Shown in pieces: positions 1 through 9,204 of a stretch of 35,042 nt of DNA (position 1 is the stretch's first letter; each line of letters opens with the position of its first letter). Location: IMG/VR virus record IMGVR_UViG_3300031857_000670, positions 1 to 35,042 of that record; one strand, given 5' to 3'. The notes under the pieces are model-generated. The model ran no database searches. It was not told the DNA's origin and worked only from the letters and a program-made list of their open reading frames with translations. This DNA comes from a virus. The position numbers and the translations under genes are program-made.

Positions 1-1066
1 TAACTCTTTCTGGTATCTGATACGCACCAAATGCAGCATTACCTACTATGTTCTTTGCGTGAGTAACTCCAGATGATAATAGACCGTTAATCCATGTCGA
101 GTACCACACATCACGAAATGTGCCTGAGATTGTCTTTTCTGCCAAAGCAGAACGAGCTGAACGACTATCCAACGCAGTGTAGCTATTAGCCAGCTCAAAT
201 GAATTCCTAATACCACCAGCCTCATTAAGGATTGTATCTAGCTGTGCGCCTCTAGCTGCGCTTGATGTACGAGCCTGTGAAAATATACCCAGCGTTCTAG
301 CTATGTCAGCCTGTCTTCCCTTGGCAGCTTTAAGCAGCACACCCTCAAGAGCTACAGCCTGATGAAACTTAGTGGCTAGATCAGCATTCAATGTTCCATT
401 ATTAGCTGCAAGTTTTACCTGCTCACCAAGATCAAACGCACGTTTTCCAGCATCAGTAATAGCAAGCATCATCTTGTATGCTTCCTCTGGACTGGCAGTT
501 GTTTGTACTTTAGGATCTAGTATCCTAGCTATAAAACGCTCGTCATAGCCGTCTTCAGCAGCCTTCTCAGCCACTTCCTTATAAGACATCTTAGGCAGCT
601 TATTAGCGCCATACTGTAATGCGGTAGCCTCAATGAATTGACGAACACCGTCTACGTCCTTAATCTGATCCAAATTAAATACAGTCTTCTCTACACCAGC
701 GTCCAATTGTGATTGAGTAGGAGATGGCTTACCTGATGCGGTTGTAGTTTGAGCTTTGTTTAGGATCTCATTAACTGGCGCATCCTCTCTAATAACTGTA
801 TACGCACCGACCTTGCCAGACTGGATATCTTTTTGCAGGATCTTGCGCTCTGTACTTAGCGGAGCTTTCTTGATCTGCTTTCTAACTAGCTGAGTAAATA
901 GACCAGCCTCCGGCACAAACTCGTCTACTGGCTGCTCATCGGCAGGTAGAATAGCCTCAGTATCCTCATTAAACGGTGGCTGCTCAATGTTAGGTAGCGT
1001 CTGCTGTACCTGTAAATTCTCAGGGGATAGTTGGTCTAAGCGCTGATTAAGAGATTCGATAGCCAT
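1..1066 (-). CDS. N-terminal part of a large phage ejection/internal virion protein (cut by window end)
   Basis: This open frame starts with ATG at 1066 and runs off the left edge with no stop (355 codons plus one base). Its start overlaps the TAA of the 986-aa gene upstream (TAATG). The N-terminus is acidic and proline-rich; a long alpha-helical, Ala-rich part follows, and the last residues visible (WINGLLSSGVTHAKNIVGN, then QIPER) are a pattern I associate with very large podovirus proteins thought to be carried in the head and ejected with DNA. The frame continues without a stop into the segment at 33469-35042 if the ends are joined, giving 879 aa in total. Function as an internal virion protein is inferred from position after the tail tube genes and from size. 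Confidence 0.75.
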   Translation of the reverse strand, partial: MAIESLNQRLDQLSPENLQVQQTLPNIEQPPFNEDTEAILPADEQPVDEFVPEAGLFTQLVRKQIKKAPLSTERKILQKDIQSGKVGAYTVIREDAPVNEILNKAQTTTASGKPSPTQSQLDAGVEKTVFNLDQIKDVDGVRQFIEATALQYGANKLPKMSYKEVAEKAAEDGYDERFIARILDPKVQTTASPEEAYKMMLAITDAGKRAFDLGEQVKLAANNGTLNADLATKFHQAVALEGVLLKAAKGRQADIARTLGIFSQARTSSAARGAQLDTILNEAGGIRNSFELANSYTALDSRSARSALAEKTISGTFRDVWYSTWINGLLSSGVTHAKNIVGNAAFGAYQIPERV

Positions 1067-4026
1067 TAGTCAGCCCCTTTGTTTTTAGCGGTACTAGTTT
1101 TATTTACTTTGCCTGTGGCTGCTCCCTTTTTACGGAGCCTGTCAGATACAGTTCTTGTAAATTCTTTCCCGACTTCTCCGCTTGTATCTGGTTCCGCAAC
1201 ATTTGCACCAGCGGATCCGACTCCCCGTTTTCCTTGATTTCCATTTCCAGCTGTTCTTGCAATGTAAGCATCGTAGTCATCCCTAAAATAAACTTTTGTG
1301 TCGTAATGCACAACACGAGCATCAGATACATTACCCTCTTTTATTATATCTCGAACAATCTTTCTAAACAGATTTTGTTTTTCCGTCATTATTGCTGATC
1401 TATTTGTTGCATTATATGCATCATCAAATTCAGGAATATATTGGAAACGTATACCATTTAAGCCAGCTGTATCTGCACCGCCAGCCTTTGCTTGTATATT
1501 AATACGATCACTAAATCGCATATCGGTTACATATGTAAACCCATCAACACCATATTTTCTTAACTTTTGTGTAACTGACTCCATTTGCTGTGGAGTTATT
1601 TTTTGCTTAAAGTAAATTTCTACAGCTGGACGAGCGTTAGGACTTGATCCATCCGGCAATACTTTAGATATAAATACAGCGTCTTGATCGTATTGCTTAC
1701 CTTGCTCAACAAGTCTTCTTTCTAATGCTGACGGATTAAATTTTTGTGTTGTAATAAATTCAGCATTTAAAGCTCTTTCTGTTTGACCCATAAAAGAACC
1801 AAACGTATTTGTAAGATTGTATGAAAGTACAGATTTATCATTACGCACAACGTCATCGTGTTCAGCCGCAAGTTCTGCTTGAGCATAGTTACTCATAGGT
1901 TTATTAGGGCGCTCACCAGAAATGCCAAGGACGTATCTATCTACATTTGCTTCCATAGATTTAAGTTGCGCTTTTTTCGCTGGCTTACCTGCCTCAAAAG
2001 CTTGCCTTGCTTTATTGTTTCTATATTCAAAAACTTGATAACCTGCGTCTTCTACTTCTGCTTTACGAGGTGATATTGATGTAAATCCTTTATTTATATC
2101 TCTACGCAAATCTTTAACTGCTTGCGGATCTGGTGCGCCAGCAAGAGACATTTCATAATCAAGTGATCCACCTTCACCAGCTTTACTTGTCCAGCCGCTA
2201 TTAGTCCATTTTTCTTTTTCAATAAACCAAGCTACAGCCTGTAAATCATCTGGGCCAAGGTTACCAATTTGTGGAGCTACACGCTTAACAATTCCGCTTT
2301 GATTTATTTGATCTGCCGCATCTTTAAATACTGCCTGACCAAATCCAAACTCACTGCCAACTTTTGGATTAAACAAGCTTGATCCAACAAGGTGTTTTCC
2401 TGCTACACCTTTTTCGGCTGGTGGCGGTATTCTTGGTAAGTCAGCCATTCTTCGTAACATACGAGCAGCCCACACATCAATAGTGGCTTCGTTTGTTAAA
2501 CCAATTAAATTACCTGTGAAGTTTGGTGTCTTTGGAGAATCACCGCTTTTTACTGATCTAAACATATCAAGCAAAGCAGCCATTGATGACGGACTATTTG
2601 TATTAAATAATTCACCACCAGCTTTTGTTATAAGAGGAAATTCTCCGCTCTTATGCATTGCTGTTAAAGTTTTAGGATCAACTGGCTTTCCAGATTTAAT
2701 TCTATTTTCGTATGCAGCTAATTCTTTATCATACTCACCACGAGAAAATCTACGCAATATTTCTACAGCGTTTTCAAAGTTTTGCTCTACACCAGTTTGT
2801 GCAGATGTGGTTCCAAGAACGTCAGCGAACACATCGCCAATACCACCAAATTCTTTACGCAGCCTGTCTCTCATTGAGCGATACCAGCTTGCTTGATTTA
2901 TTATTTCAACCGCTGCTTGATCACCAGAGTTAGCTCTTTTAACAACGTCTTGAACTTCACCAACTATTTTTGAAGTAATATTTGATTTCCAAACAGGCTC
3001 ACTAACTCCATCTGGTGGAATATGGAAGTTATATGGAACTTTCTCTGCTTCAATTTTTGGTGTTTTACTGCCATCTTTTGCAGTTTTAAATGTTAGATTT
3101 TTAATTTCTATTGGAACCCATCCATTTGATTCAGGATAGTTAGACTTAATATTTTGAACTGCGGTTTCACCTAACTTCATTAATTCTGGATTATCTCCAG
3201 CAGCATTAGTTACTATGCTTTTTTCAACATCATTAAACGGAGCTGGTGGCACAATGTCCATGATCATGCCAGTCTTACGCATTCCAGATTCCATAACATC
3301 AGCAATATTTGGAGCCAATGATTTAGCGCCAGCTTTTAATCCTTTGACAGCCATACCTACAGCAGGAATAGCTTCTGCGCCTTGCACCATACCAGTGCCA
3401 TACTCAAGAGCAGCCTGTCCTAAGTTGCCACGATCAGCAGACTTAAATGACTCTTGAGCTGATAGACCAGATTCCTGAAACGCTAGAGGTATAACAAACG
3501 GAGTCACATCAATTAAACCAAGACCTAGAGGAGCGCCACTTCTGTCACCACCAAATACACTTTCAGAAAGTCTGCCAGCTCTGTAATTATCAACACCAAA
3601 TTTATCAACAAGTAATTGCTGCATAGAATATGCTAACTCTTGACGCATAGTTCTATTTAAAGGTATCAGCTCTGATTTAGGTTCATTATTAAATGTTTCT
3701 CTAATTCGATCTGATACAGCACTAAACCTAAGAGCTGGGTCATTTATTAATTTATTTATTTGATCTGGAGTTAATGGTTCATTAGTTGCTGTTACAGTTA
3801 CTGGCGGCAATGATGTAAGGTTAGTAGGTTTAACTTGCTGACCATTTACGTTTGAACCAGACACGTTTGATTGAGCAGCTTCAGTAGCAAAGCCAACACC
3901 ATCTCCACGCTTACTAGCGGTAGAAGAAAATTGATCTGGATCTCTTATTGGAGGAAGAACCTCAACAATACCTTCAGGCAATTTTTCAGCAGCAGCTTGG
4001 TTTAAAAATCTTTCTTCGAGATTCAT
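1066..4026 (-). CDS. Large putative internal virion / polyvalent phage protein (986 aa)
   Basis: A 986-residue protein whose ATG overlaps the TGA of the preceding gene (ATGA). The middle region (about residues 440-610) contains a conserved-looking block with KSGEFPL, PKTPNFTGNLIG, NEATIDVWAARMLRRM and DDLQAVAWFIEKEKWT, which I recognise as a signature of large uncharacterised podovirus proteins encoded next to ejection proteins. The C-terminal 40 residues are Lys/Gly-rich. There is no membrane segment or recognised catalytic motif. Position between two ejection-type genes suggests a virion component delivered into the host, comparable to T7 gp15/gp16, but sequence evidence for that is only contextual. 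The gene is visibly AT-richer at third positions than the capsid genes. Confidence 0.8.
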   Translation of the reverse strand: MNLEERFLNQAAAEKLPEGIVEVLPPIRDPDQFSSTASKRGDGVGFATEAAQSNVSGSNVNGQQVKPTNLTSLPPVTVTATNEPLTPDQINKLINDPALRFSAVSDRIRETFNNEPKSELIPLNRTMRQELAYSMQQLLVDKFGVDNYRAGRLSESVFGGDRSGAPLGLGLIDVTPFVIPLAFQESGLSAQESFKSADRGNLGQAALEYGTGMVQGAEAIPAVGMAVKGLKAGAKSLAPNIADVMESGMRKTGMIMDIVPPAPFNDVEKSIVTNAAGDNPELMKLGETAVQNIKSNYPESNGWVPIEIKNLTFKTAKDGSKTPKIEAEKVPYNFHIPPDGVSEPVWKSNITSKIVGEVQDVVKRANSGDQAAVEIINQASWYRSMRDRLRKEFGGIGDVFADVLGTTSAQTGVEQNFENAVEILRRFSRGEYDKELAAYENRIKSGKPVDPKTLTAMHKSGEFPLITKAGGELFNTNSPSSMAALLDMFRSVKSGDSPKTPNFTGNLIGLTNEATIDVWAARMLRRMADLPRIPPPAEKGVAGKHLVGSSLFNPKVGSEFGFGQAVFKDAADQINQSGIVKRVAPQIGNLGPDDLQAVAWFIEKEKWTNSGWTSKAGEGGSLDYEMSLAGAPDPQAVKDLRRDINKGFTSISPRKAEVEDAGYQVFEYRNNKARQAFEAGKPAKKAQLKSMEANVDRYVLGISGERPNKPMSNYAQAELAAEHDDVVRNDKSVLSYNLTNTFGSFMGQTERALNAEFITTQKFNPSALERRLVEQGKQYDQDAVFISKVLPDGSSPNARPAVEIYFKQKITPQQMESVTQKLRKYGVDGFTYVTDMRFSDRINIQAKAGGADTAGLNGIRFQYIPEFDDAYNATNRSAIMTEKQNLFRKIVRDIIKEGNVSDARVVHYDTKVYFRDDYDAYIARTAGNGNQGKRGVGSAGANVAEPDTSGEVGKEFTRTVSDRLRKKGAATGKVNKTSTAKNKGAD

Positions 4027-5720
4027 TCTCTAGCCTCTTGTGCATTCTTTTGCAATTTTAAAATTATTTTTATATCTTCTTTTGAAAGAGTCCCTTTTTT
4101 ATCAGGAGTTGGGGTTCTTTTTAATTCATCCTCAGTAAAAAATGTTCCGTCTGAAGGAGGTGTATAACCAAGAAGTCTCCATCTGGCAGCTAAAGCTTCA
4201 TCCTTCTTTTTAATATTTTCTTGAGATAATTGGCTAGTACCTTCTACCGCCATTTTGTTTGCGTATGCAATTGGATTAAAAGGTTTGCCAGCAGCTATTG
4301 CCTCATTAGAAGCATTAATCAAATCAGCAAGCATAGAGCCATATTTCTCTTGCTGCTTTTTATATTGGTCACCTAATATAAACCCATCAGCTGGTAACTT
4401 TAATTTGCCTTTAAGTATCATTTTTGCATCAGCAAAATCCCTTGATTCTGTTTTAATCTGCTTTATAAAATCAAGAGATTCTTTAAGATTTATTTTTCCA
4501 TTAGCGTAATATTTTTCTATATCCTGTCTACCAAAAACTCCTTTATCAATTTGGTTGCCAACAAAGAATAACGTCTTTGCATCAGTTGGTTTTTCTTCTT
4601 GTGCGTATATTGATTTAAGAAAAGCAGGAGTTGCCTGACCAAGCGCTATTAATGTATTTACTATTTCTTCTTGACCTATTTCGCCTTTGTAATATTTGTT
4701 TAAAGCGTCAATTGAGTCCTCTTTATTTTGACTATCTTTTGCTTTTTGATCTACCTGTAAAGCTTTTTCTTTCTCGCCTTCACGCTTTAAGAATTGAGTC
4801 TTAATTTTTTCTTGTAACTCAGTAGGCAAGGTTGACCATACTGCTTGATACTTTCCTGCATTACCACTTTCAAGAGCAGCAAGTCTTGCTGAAAAACTTG
4901 TGTCTGGCGCAGCCATAGCAAATTCATCAGACGATAAATAATTAGATAATCTGTCTACATATGCTTTTTCAATTTTTGAATCTATAGCTTTTTGAGTAGC
5001 AGTAAATGCAGCAACATTATTTGTTTGTACTGCTTGAGTTAATATTGCTTTTCTGCCAATTTCTATCTGCTCGGAAAGTCTTTTTGGATCTGTTTCCTGA
5101 TCAATTAATGTTCTTAGTAATGGATCATAATCATCTAAAGATCTAGTTACCAAGTCTTCAATATACTTAGCTCTTAACTCGCCAATTTTCTTAGCGCCAG
5201 CCTGATAAACAGGATTAGCTGCTGCGGCAATTGATGCTTGAAAAGCATTTGCTTGCTCTGGATCTAATGATGCAATAACCTTACCGTTACCTTTTTGAAT
5301 TGCATAAAATTCATCATCTAAAGTTTTTATGTCTGTAATTGCACCAGCCTCTACCTGCTGATATATTCTGGCTATATCGCTTCTAGCTGTTAATTCTAGC
5401 GTAGATCTAAGTTGACCAGCCTGTATTTTTCTTGCTGCATCACCAAAGAATGTACCAGCCTTTGGCTGCTCTAGCGCAATATCCAAAGAGCCTAACTTGG
5501 CTCTCTTAATTTGATCATCAGAAACTGGGTTTTTATATGCCCATTGCTCACCTTCTCGTACTGCTTGTTTAGCAGCAGCCTTAAACGCAAACTCGCTCAA
5601 GCGATCAAGAGACTGCGACATCATTTGTGATGATCTCTCTGTCTCACGCAAATCAGCAAAGTCTAACTTTTGTGAAGGCGTGGATAACAATCCCATTTGT
5701 TGGTATGTTGGTAATGGCAT
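4023..5720 (-). CDS. Putative internal virion protein (565 aa, helical)
   Basis: It starts with ATG at 5720, five bases after the end of the 168-aa gene, and its stop overlaps the next start (ATGA). The protein is almost entirely predicted helical and rich in Lys, Glu, Ala and Gln. An N-terminal stretch (SLDRLSEFAFKAAAKQAVRE, then YKNPVSDDQIKRAK) resembles the start of internal virion/core proteins in pelagic and freshwater podoviruses. No enzyme motif is visible. Order in the operon (tail tube B, gp14-like, this, then two very large proteins) mirrors the T7 arrangement gp12, gp14, gp15, gp16, which supports an inner-core role. Confidence 0.75.
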   Translation of the reverse strand: MPLPTYQQMGLLSTPSQKLDFADLRETERSSQMMSQSLDRLSEFAFKAAAKQAVREGEQWAYKNPVSDDQIKRAKLGSLDIALEQPKAGTFFGDAARKIQAGQLRSTLELTARSDIARIYQQVEAGAITDIKTLDDEFYAIQKGNGKVIASLDPEQANAFQASIAAAANPVYQAGAKKIGELRAKYIEDLVTRSLDDYDPLLRTLIDQETDPKRLSEQIEIGRKAILTQAVQTNNVAAFTATQKAIDSKIEKAYVDRLSNYLSSDEFAMAAPDTSFSARLAALESGNAGKYQAVWSTLPTELQEKIKTQFLKREGEKEKALQVDQKAKDSQNKEDSIDALNKYYKGEIGQEEIVNTLIALGQATPAFLKSIYAQEEKPTDAKTLFFVGNQIDKGVFGRQDIEKYYANGKINLKESLDFIKQIKTESRDFADAKMILKGKLKLPADGFILGDQYKKQQEKYGSMLADLINASNEAIAAGKPFNPIAYANKMAVEGTSQLSQENIKKKDEALAARWRLLGYTPPSDGTFFTEDELKRTPTPDKKGTLSKEDIKIILKLQKNAQEARE

Positions 5721-5725
5721 ATTTA

Positions 5726-6232
5726 TTACCGTCTAAATGTGTAAGAAGAGGTATCTGTTGGTGCGCTGCCAACAGTTTGGGTAGCTGCCGGAGCAGCACC
5801 TATCTGACTGTACTGATATCCGCCTGACGCTAATGCTATAGCAGCATTAAAATAACCTTGCTTTTCAGCTTGGTTAGCAGCTGATGCATACATAGCCATT
5901 TGCGCCTGTCCCATTCTTTCAGCTCCAGCAGCACTAGTTAATGCAATATCAAACTCTTTACCAGCTCTACGAGTATTTACATCTTGAATTAAAGCAGCAG
6001 ATCCTTGGAATGATTGAACACCACCAGCAGATCCCCTTGCTCTAGCAGCTGCATTTGTTTCATTTAATCTTTGTAAAACTACATTTGCTTTTTGCTCTTC
6101 TTGTAATGCACGTTGCTGACCTTCAAGATTAGCTTGCGCTCCCTGCAAATGTAATTGTCTACCACGAGCTTGACCAGCTTGAATAGAACTAAATGCTTGT
6201 AATGCAGCCGCAACTAATACTAACTGTGCCAT
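5726..6232 (-). CDS. Internal virion protein A-like (T7 gp14 position)
   Basis: A 168-residue protein starting one base after the tail tube B stop. The first 15 residues are hydrophobic (MAQLVLVAAALQAF), followed by a Gln/Ala/Arg-rich helix and a Gly/Ser-containing segment (ARARGSAGGVQSFQGSAA). This hydrophobic N-terminus plus Ala/Gln helix is typical of the smallest podovirus ejection protein, which in T7 forms a channel in the outer membrane. Similarity is in architecture and position rather than a diagnostic motif. Confidence 0.7.
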   Translation of the reverse strand: MAQLVLVAAALQAFSSIQAGQARGRQLHLQGAQANLEGQQRALQEEQKANVVLQRLNETNAAARARGSAGGVQSFQGSAALIQDVNTRRAGKEFDIALTSAAGAERMGQAQMAMYASAANQAEKQGYFNAAIALASGGYQYSQIGAAPAATQTVGSAPTDTSSYTFRR

Positions 6233-6233
6233 G

Positions 6234-8231
6234 TTAAGTCCCTTGGTGTGTGGCTACTTTGTACTCAATACCGAGTAGCGTCATTTTCAATGGGAGGTTT
6301 TGAGATACGGTAATCTTTGCGTCCTGAGAATATCCCAAGATCCCATGCAATACCTTGATGCCAGTGAAGTCTGGAATGTCAGCATCCAATATGCTGGCAG
6401 TGTCAAAGCTTCTGATAGGCACTTCGATATTATTAATCTTTATATGCTGCGTATCTTTTAACACAGCATTCACTTCCACAATACGTTTTTTAAATCCAAT
6501 ACGAGTACCTGATGCCAACTTTAATTCAATCGGCTGAGTTGCTACAGTCACAGAATATGGTAAACCAACCTCATAAGATGACGTTGATGCTCTAGCAAAT
6601 GTGACAGTGCCACCAGCAGGTACTACCTGATCAGGCTGAATAGTTCCATCAAGCTTTATATTAACTGTCTTACCAATCAAATGAGACACAGACACGCTTG
6701 CAGCTGCCCCACCTTTTACAGCAGAATCCATGTAGGCATCATCATCAAAATACTCTACATAATATTGAGTTGCACCATTAACAGTGCGCTTAACGATTGC
6801 GTAAATTGTAGTGATATCCACACCGACATCAATAAACTCACCGTCAGTATCAAACTCTGATGGCGCAATAACATTCTGTTGGCGCAGCAATGAGAATACA
6901 GCTATTGATCCACCAGTAGCATTGACAATTAATAGTAAGTCATTCTCGTCAGTAGCCACAGTTCTACGCAGACCTAGGCGAGTAGGATTCTTTAGTAAAT
7001 GACCAGCCAGCAAAGATATCTTATTTGTTAGATACGTCAGCTGAGTATCCGAGAAAGCCATTTCATTTAGTGCTTTACCTTGGCGCTGAATAAATAGCGT
7101 ACCTGATTCTAACTGCTGTACTCGGATGCCTTCCTTGCTACCGTTACGACTAATTGTCTTTACAAAAAAGTTAGTCGGTGTAATTGGATCTAATCCGTTT
7201 TGCGGAATATAGAACTCACCACCAGTTGTAAAAACTTGCAAATCTCGACCTGAGATCATGTCAGTAATTGAGTTGTATGTATTGGTATCTAGTGTTGCTT
7301 CTACTGCATCATCATCCAATCCTTCGGTAGCCTCAAAGTCAAAGAATATACCTACCTTTGATCCCCATATAGTGGATGGTCTAGATTCGCTACCACCAAA
7401 ATAAAGTCTACCTTCGTGGAATGTAACAGTAGCCGGATAGCCTTTTGTAGCTGACCACACTGGCTCATAGCCAGCCTCATAGTCCCAGCTGCCTGTAGCA
7501 ATAGCTGAAGAGTTAAAGAATGGGAATTCAGTAATAGCGCTTACTACTGTAGTAGAGGTAAACGCAACAATCTTAGCTCTTCCCTGTGGACTAGCATTAA
7601 CGTACTGACCAACACTAGCAGAGGTAAATGATGCAGCTGATGCTGTTAGCGTAATCTTTCCAGATACTGCTGATGGTGTAAGAGTGCCAGCAGGATTAGT
7701 TACAGTTAATGTAAACGCATACTTAGGTACAGAGTCAAACGTAATTGCTGATCCAGTCCAGTCAGCATTGGTGGCTCCACGCACGATCTTGATTGGCGGT
7801 ATAGATGGATGTACCACGATCAAAGTATCGGCTGACTGAGTCCAACAAATCTTACCTAGTCTTGCTCCAGTTAAACCTAAAGCTGATGTACTGAGATAGC
7901 TATTGCCAGTTCCGTTGATGTTCGTAATTAATACCTTGTTTCGATACACATACATTCTGTTATGTGTGAAAACAAGCATATAACTATCAGAAGTTGAGAA
8001 CTCAAACGCAATACATCTAACACCATTAGCGGCAGACTCTGCACCAGTGTTTGGTAATGCAGACAAGTACCTTAAACCTGCTCTACGTCTCAATCCACCC
8101 TGCGGCTGGATCACTACGTTAGTAGCCTCAGACAAAGCATTCTGATAGGCAGCAAGATCCACACGAGCCAGCAGTAGTGGATCCATTTCTCCTGAAGAGA
8201 AGTTTGTCTGGAGTGATACAAAACGAGTCAT
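6234..8231 (-). CDS. Tail tubular protein B / nozzle (T7 gp12-like)
   Basis: A 665-residue beta-rich protein. The N-terminus (LQTNFSSGEMDPLLLARVDL, then YQNALSEATNVVIQPQGGLR) is the hallmark of phage tail nozzle proteins, and later parts (RLYFGGSESRPSTIWGSKVG, GGEFYIP) also match the family as I know it. Its role is to form the distal tail tube through which DNA leaves. The start (ATG at 8231) overlaps the stop of the tail tubular A gene (TAATG), as expected for a translationally coupled pair. Length is within the usual range for this family. Confidence 0.93.
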   Translation of the reverse strand: MTRFVSLQTNFSSGEMDPLLLARVDLAAYQNALSEATNVVIQPQGGLRRRAGLRYLSALPNTGAESAANGVRCIAFEFSTSDSYMLVFTHNRMYVYRNKVLITNINGTGNSYLSTSALGLTGARLGKICWTQSADTLIVVHPSIPPIKIVRGATNADWTGSAITFDSVPKYAFTLTVTNPAGTLTPSAVSGKITLTASAASFTSASVGQYVNASPQGRAKIVAFTSTTVVSAITEFPFFNSSAIATGSWDYEAGYEPVWSATKGYPATVTFHEGRLYFGGSESRPSTIWGSKVGIFFDFEATEGLDDDAVEATLDTNTYNSITDMISGRDLQVFTTGGEFYIPQNGLDPITPTNFFVKTISRNGSKEGIRVQQLESGTLFIQRQGKALNEMAFSDTQLTYLTNKISLLAGHLLKNPTRLGLRRTVATDENDLLLIVNATGGSIAVFSLLRQQNVIAPSEFDTDGEFIDVGVDITTIYAIVKRTVNGATQYYVEYFDDDAYMDSAVKGGAAASVSVSHLIGKTVNIKLDGTIQPDQVVPAGGTVTFARASTSSYEVGLPYSVTVATQPIELKLASGTRIGFKKRIVEVNAVLKDTQHIKINNIEVPIRSFDTASILDADIPDFTGIKVLHGILGYSQDAKITVSQNLPLKMTLLGIEYKVATHQGT

Positions 8232-8845
8232 TAGTATCTAACCGCTATCAGTGAGTAGTCTTCAATAGACTGTACAGGATTATTCTGTCCATCAATATTA
8301 ATGGATGTACGCATATATCCACCACGACCATTCTCAGCTGGAGATCCCACAGCTACGCTCTGCCAGTATTGAGCCTTATCTACCTGATCTGTGATTGGTA
8401 AAGCAAAGTGCCAAGCCATTACATATTTCAGCAGCTGCACAAAGTACGCTGGCATAGCAAACTCTGGAGTTGAATACTGATATTCAGCGTAGATAATCTG
8501 CTCATTTGTTAGCACCTTATCACCCATAATTTTATAATTTTGGATTGGATAAGCGCCAATATTTCCAGTGTTGAATATTTTGCGAGGAGATCCTAAACGA
8601 TCACCAGATAAAGCGTATTCGTATCTGTATTCATTGTTAGGAACCGTTACTAGCCTAGCTAGTTGTTCCTTTTTAAAACTAAATGACCAAGGGTAGGTCA
8701 TCAGAATCTGATCTCTTACGTCATGATAAAGTCGATCAGCTACAGTAGCCTCATCCGTACCATCATTAAAAGACGAGATCGGTCTAGCACCGAGCATGAT
8801 AAGTGCGTCTGAGCAGATTGATAAACTGGTATCTCCAGCAGCCAT
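8231..8845 (-). CDS. Tail tubular protein A / adaptor (T7 gp11-like)
   Basis: A 204-residue protein beginning with the family pattern SICSDALIMLGARPISSFND followed by ATVADRLYHDVRDQIL and YPWSFSFKK. This is the dodecameric adaptor that sits between portal and nozzle. It lies immediately before the nozzle gene and after a strong hairpin (8867-8897), so its transcripts come either from read-through of the capsid unit or from a promoter not recognised here. Confidence 0.93.
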   Translation of the reverse strand: MAAGDTSLSICSDALIMLGARPISSFNDGTDEATVADRLYHDVRDQILMTYPWSFSFKKEQLARLVTVPNNEYRYEYALSGDRLGSPRKIFNTGNIGAYPIQNYKIMGDKVLTNEQIIYAEYQYSTPEFAMPAYFVQLLKYVMAWHFALPITDQVDKAQYWQSVAVGSPAENGRGGYMRTSINIDGQNNPVQSIEDYSLIAVRY

Positions 8846-8866
8846 GTCAGATCCTTAACGTGAGAA

Positions 8867-8897
8867 AGGGCTACCCTTGTTGTACAAGAGCAGCCCT
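8867..8897 (-). terminator. Hairpin with short T tract after the capsid/91-aa unit
   Basis: A 14-bp stem (8867-8880 with 8884-8897, two positions being G-U wobbles) closes a three-base loop. On the minus strand the stem is followed by TTTCTC. It lies in the 71-bp gap between the 91-aa gene and tail tubular A. The stem is strong and the T tract short, so it may attenuate rather than stop transcription and thereby set the ratio of capsid to tail protein. Confidence 0.65.
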
Positions 8898-8916
8898 GTG
8901 CTTGATTCAGACCAGA

Positions 8917-9192
8917 TTAGTCTGTATCAGTTGCGCTTACAGTTGTACCGTCAGCGATATCAACAACACCAGCAGAAGAGACTGCATTGACGTAAGTCAA
9001 TACGAGGCTAGGTGTAGTGCTGTCATAAACAAAGATAACATCGCCAACTTTTAACAGCGATGCAATGCTGTCAAAATAGCTAACGGTATTAACAGTTGCT
9101 TGTGTATCAGCTGTTTTGTAAGAATAAATTGACGGTGCATTGCCAGCTTTACTGGCTGCTATTGTTGCAAAGCCATCTTTATTAAATGCCAT
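8917..9192 (-). CDS. Small protein downstream of the capsid gene, possible head decoration protein
   Basis: A 91-residue protein beginning MAFNKDGFATIAAS. It is rich in Val, Ser, Thr and Ala with a predicted beta-strand pattern (KVGDVIFVYD, LTYVNAVSSAG). It follows the major capsid gene by 12 bases and shares that gene's terminator-bounded unit, which suggests high-level expression. A decoration or capsid-stabilising role would fit the position and beta character, but no motif proves it. Confidence 0.7.
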   Translation of the reverse strand: MAFNKDGFATIAASKAGNAPSIYSYKTADTQATVNTVSYFDSIASLLKVGDVIFVYDSTTPSLVLTYVNAVSSAGVVDIADGTTVSATDTD

Positions 9193-9204
9193 GTCAGCCC
9201 CCTA

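Noticed and set aside
2483-2896. A 137-codon plus-strand frame opposite the 986-aa gene
   Set aside because: It lies wholly inside a well-supported gene on the other strand, with no ribosome site or recognisable protein pattern.
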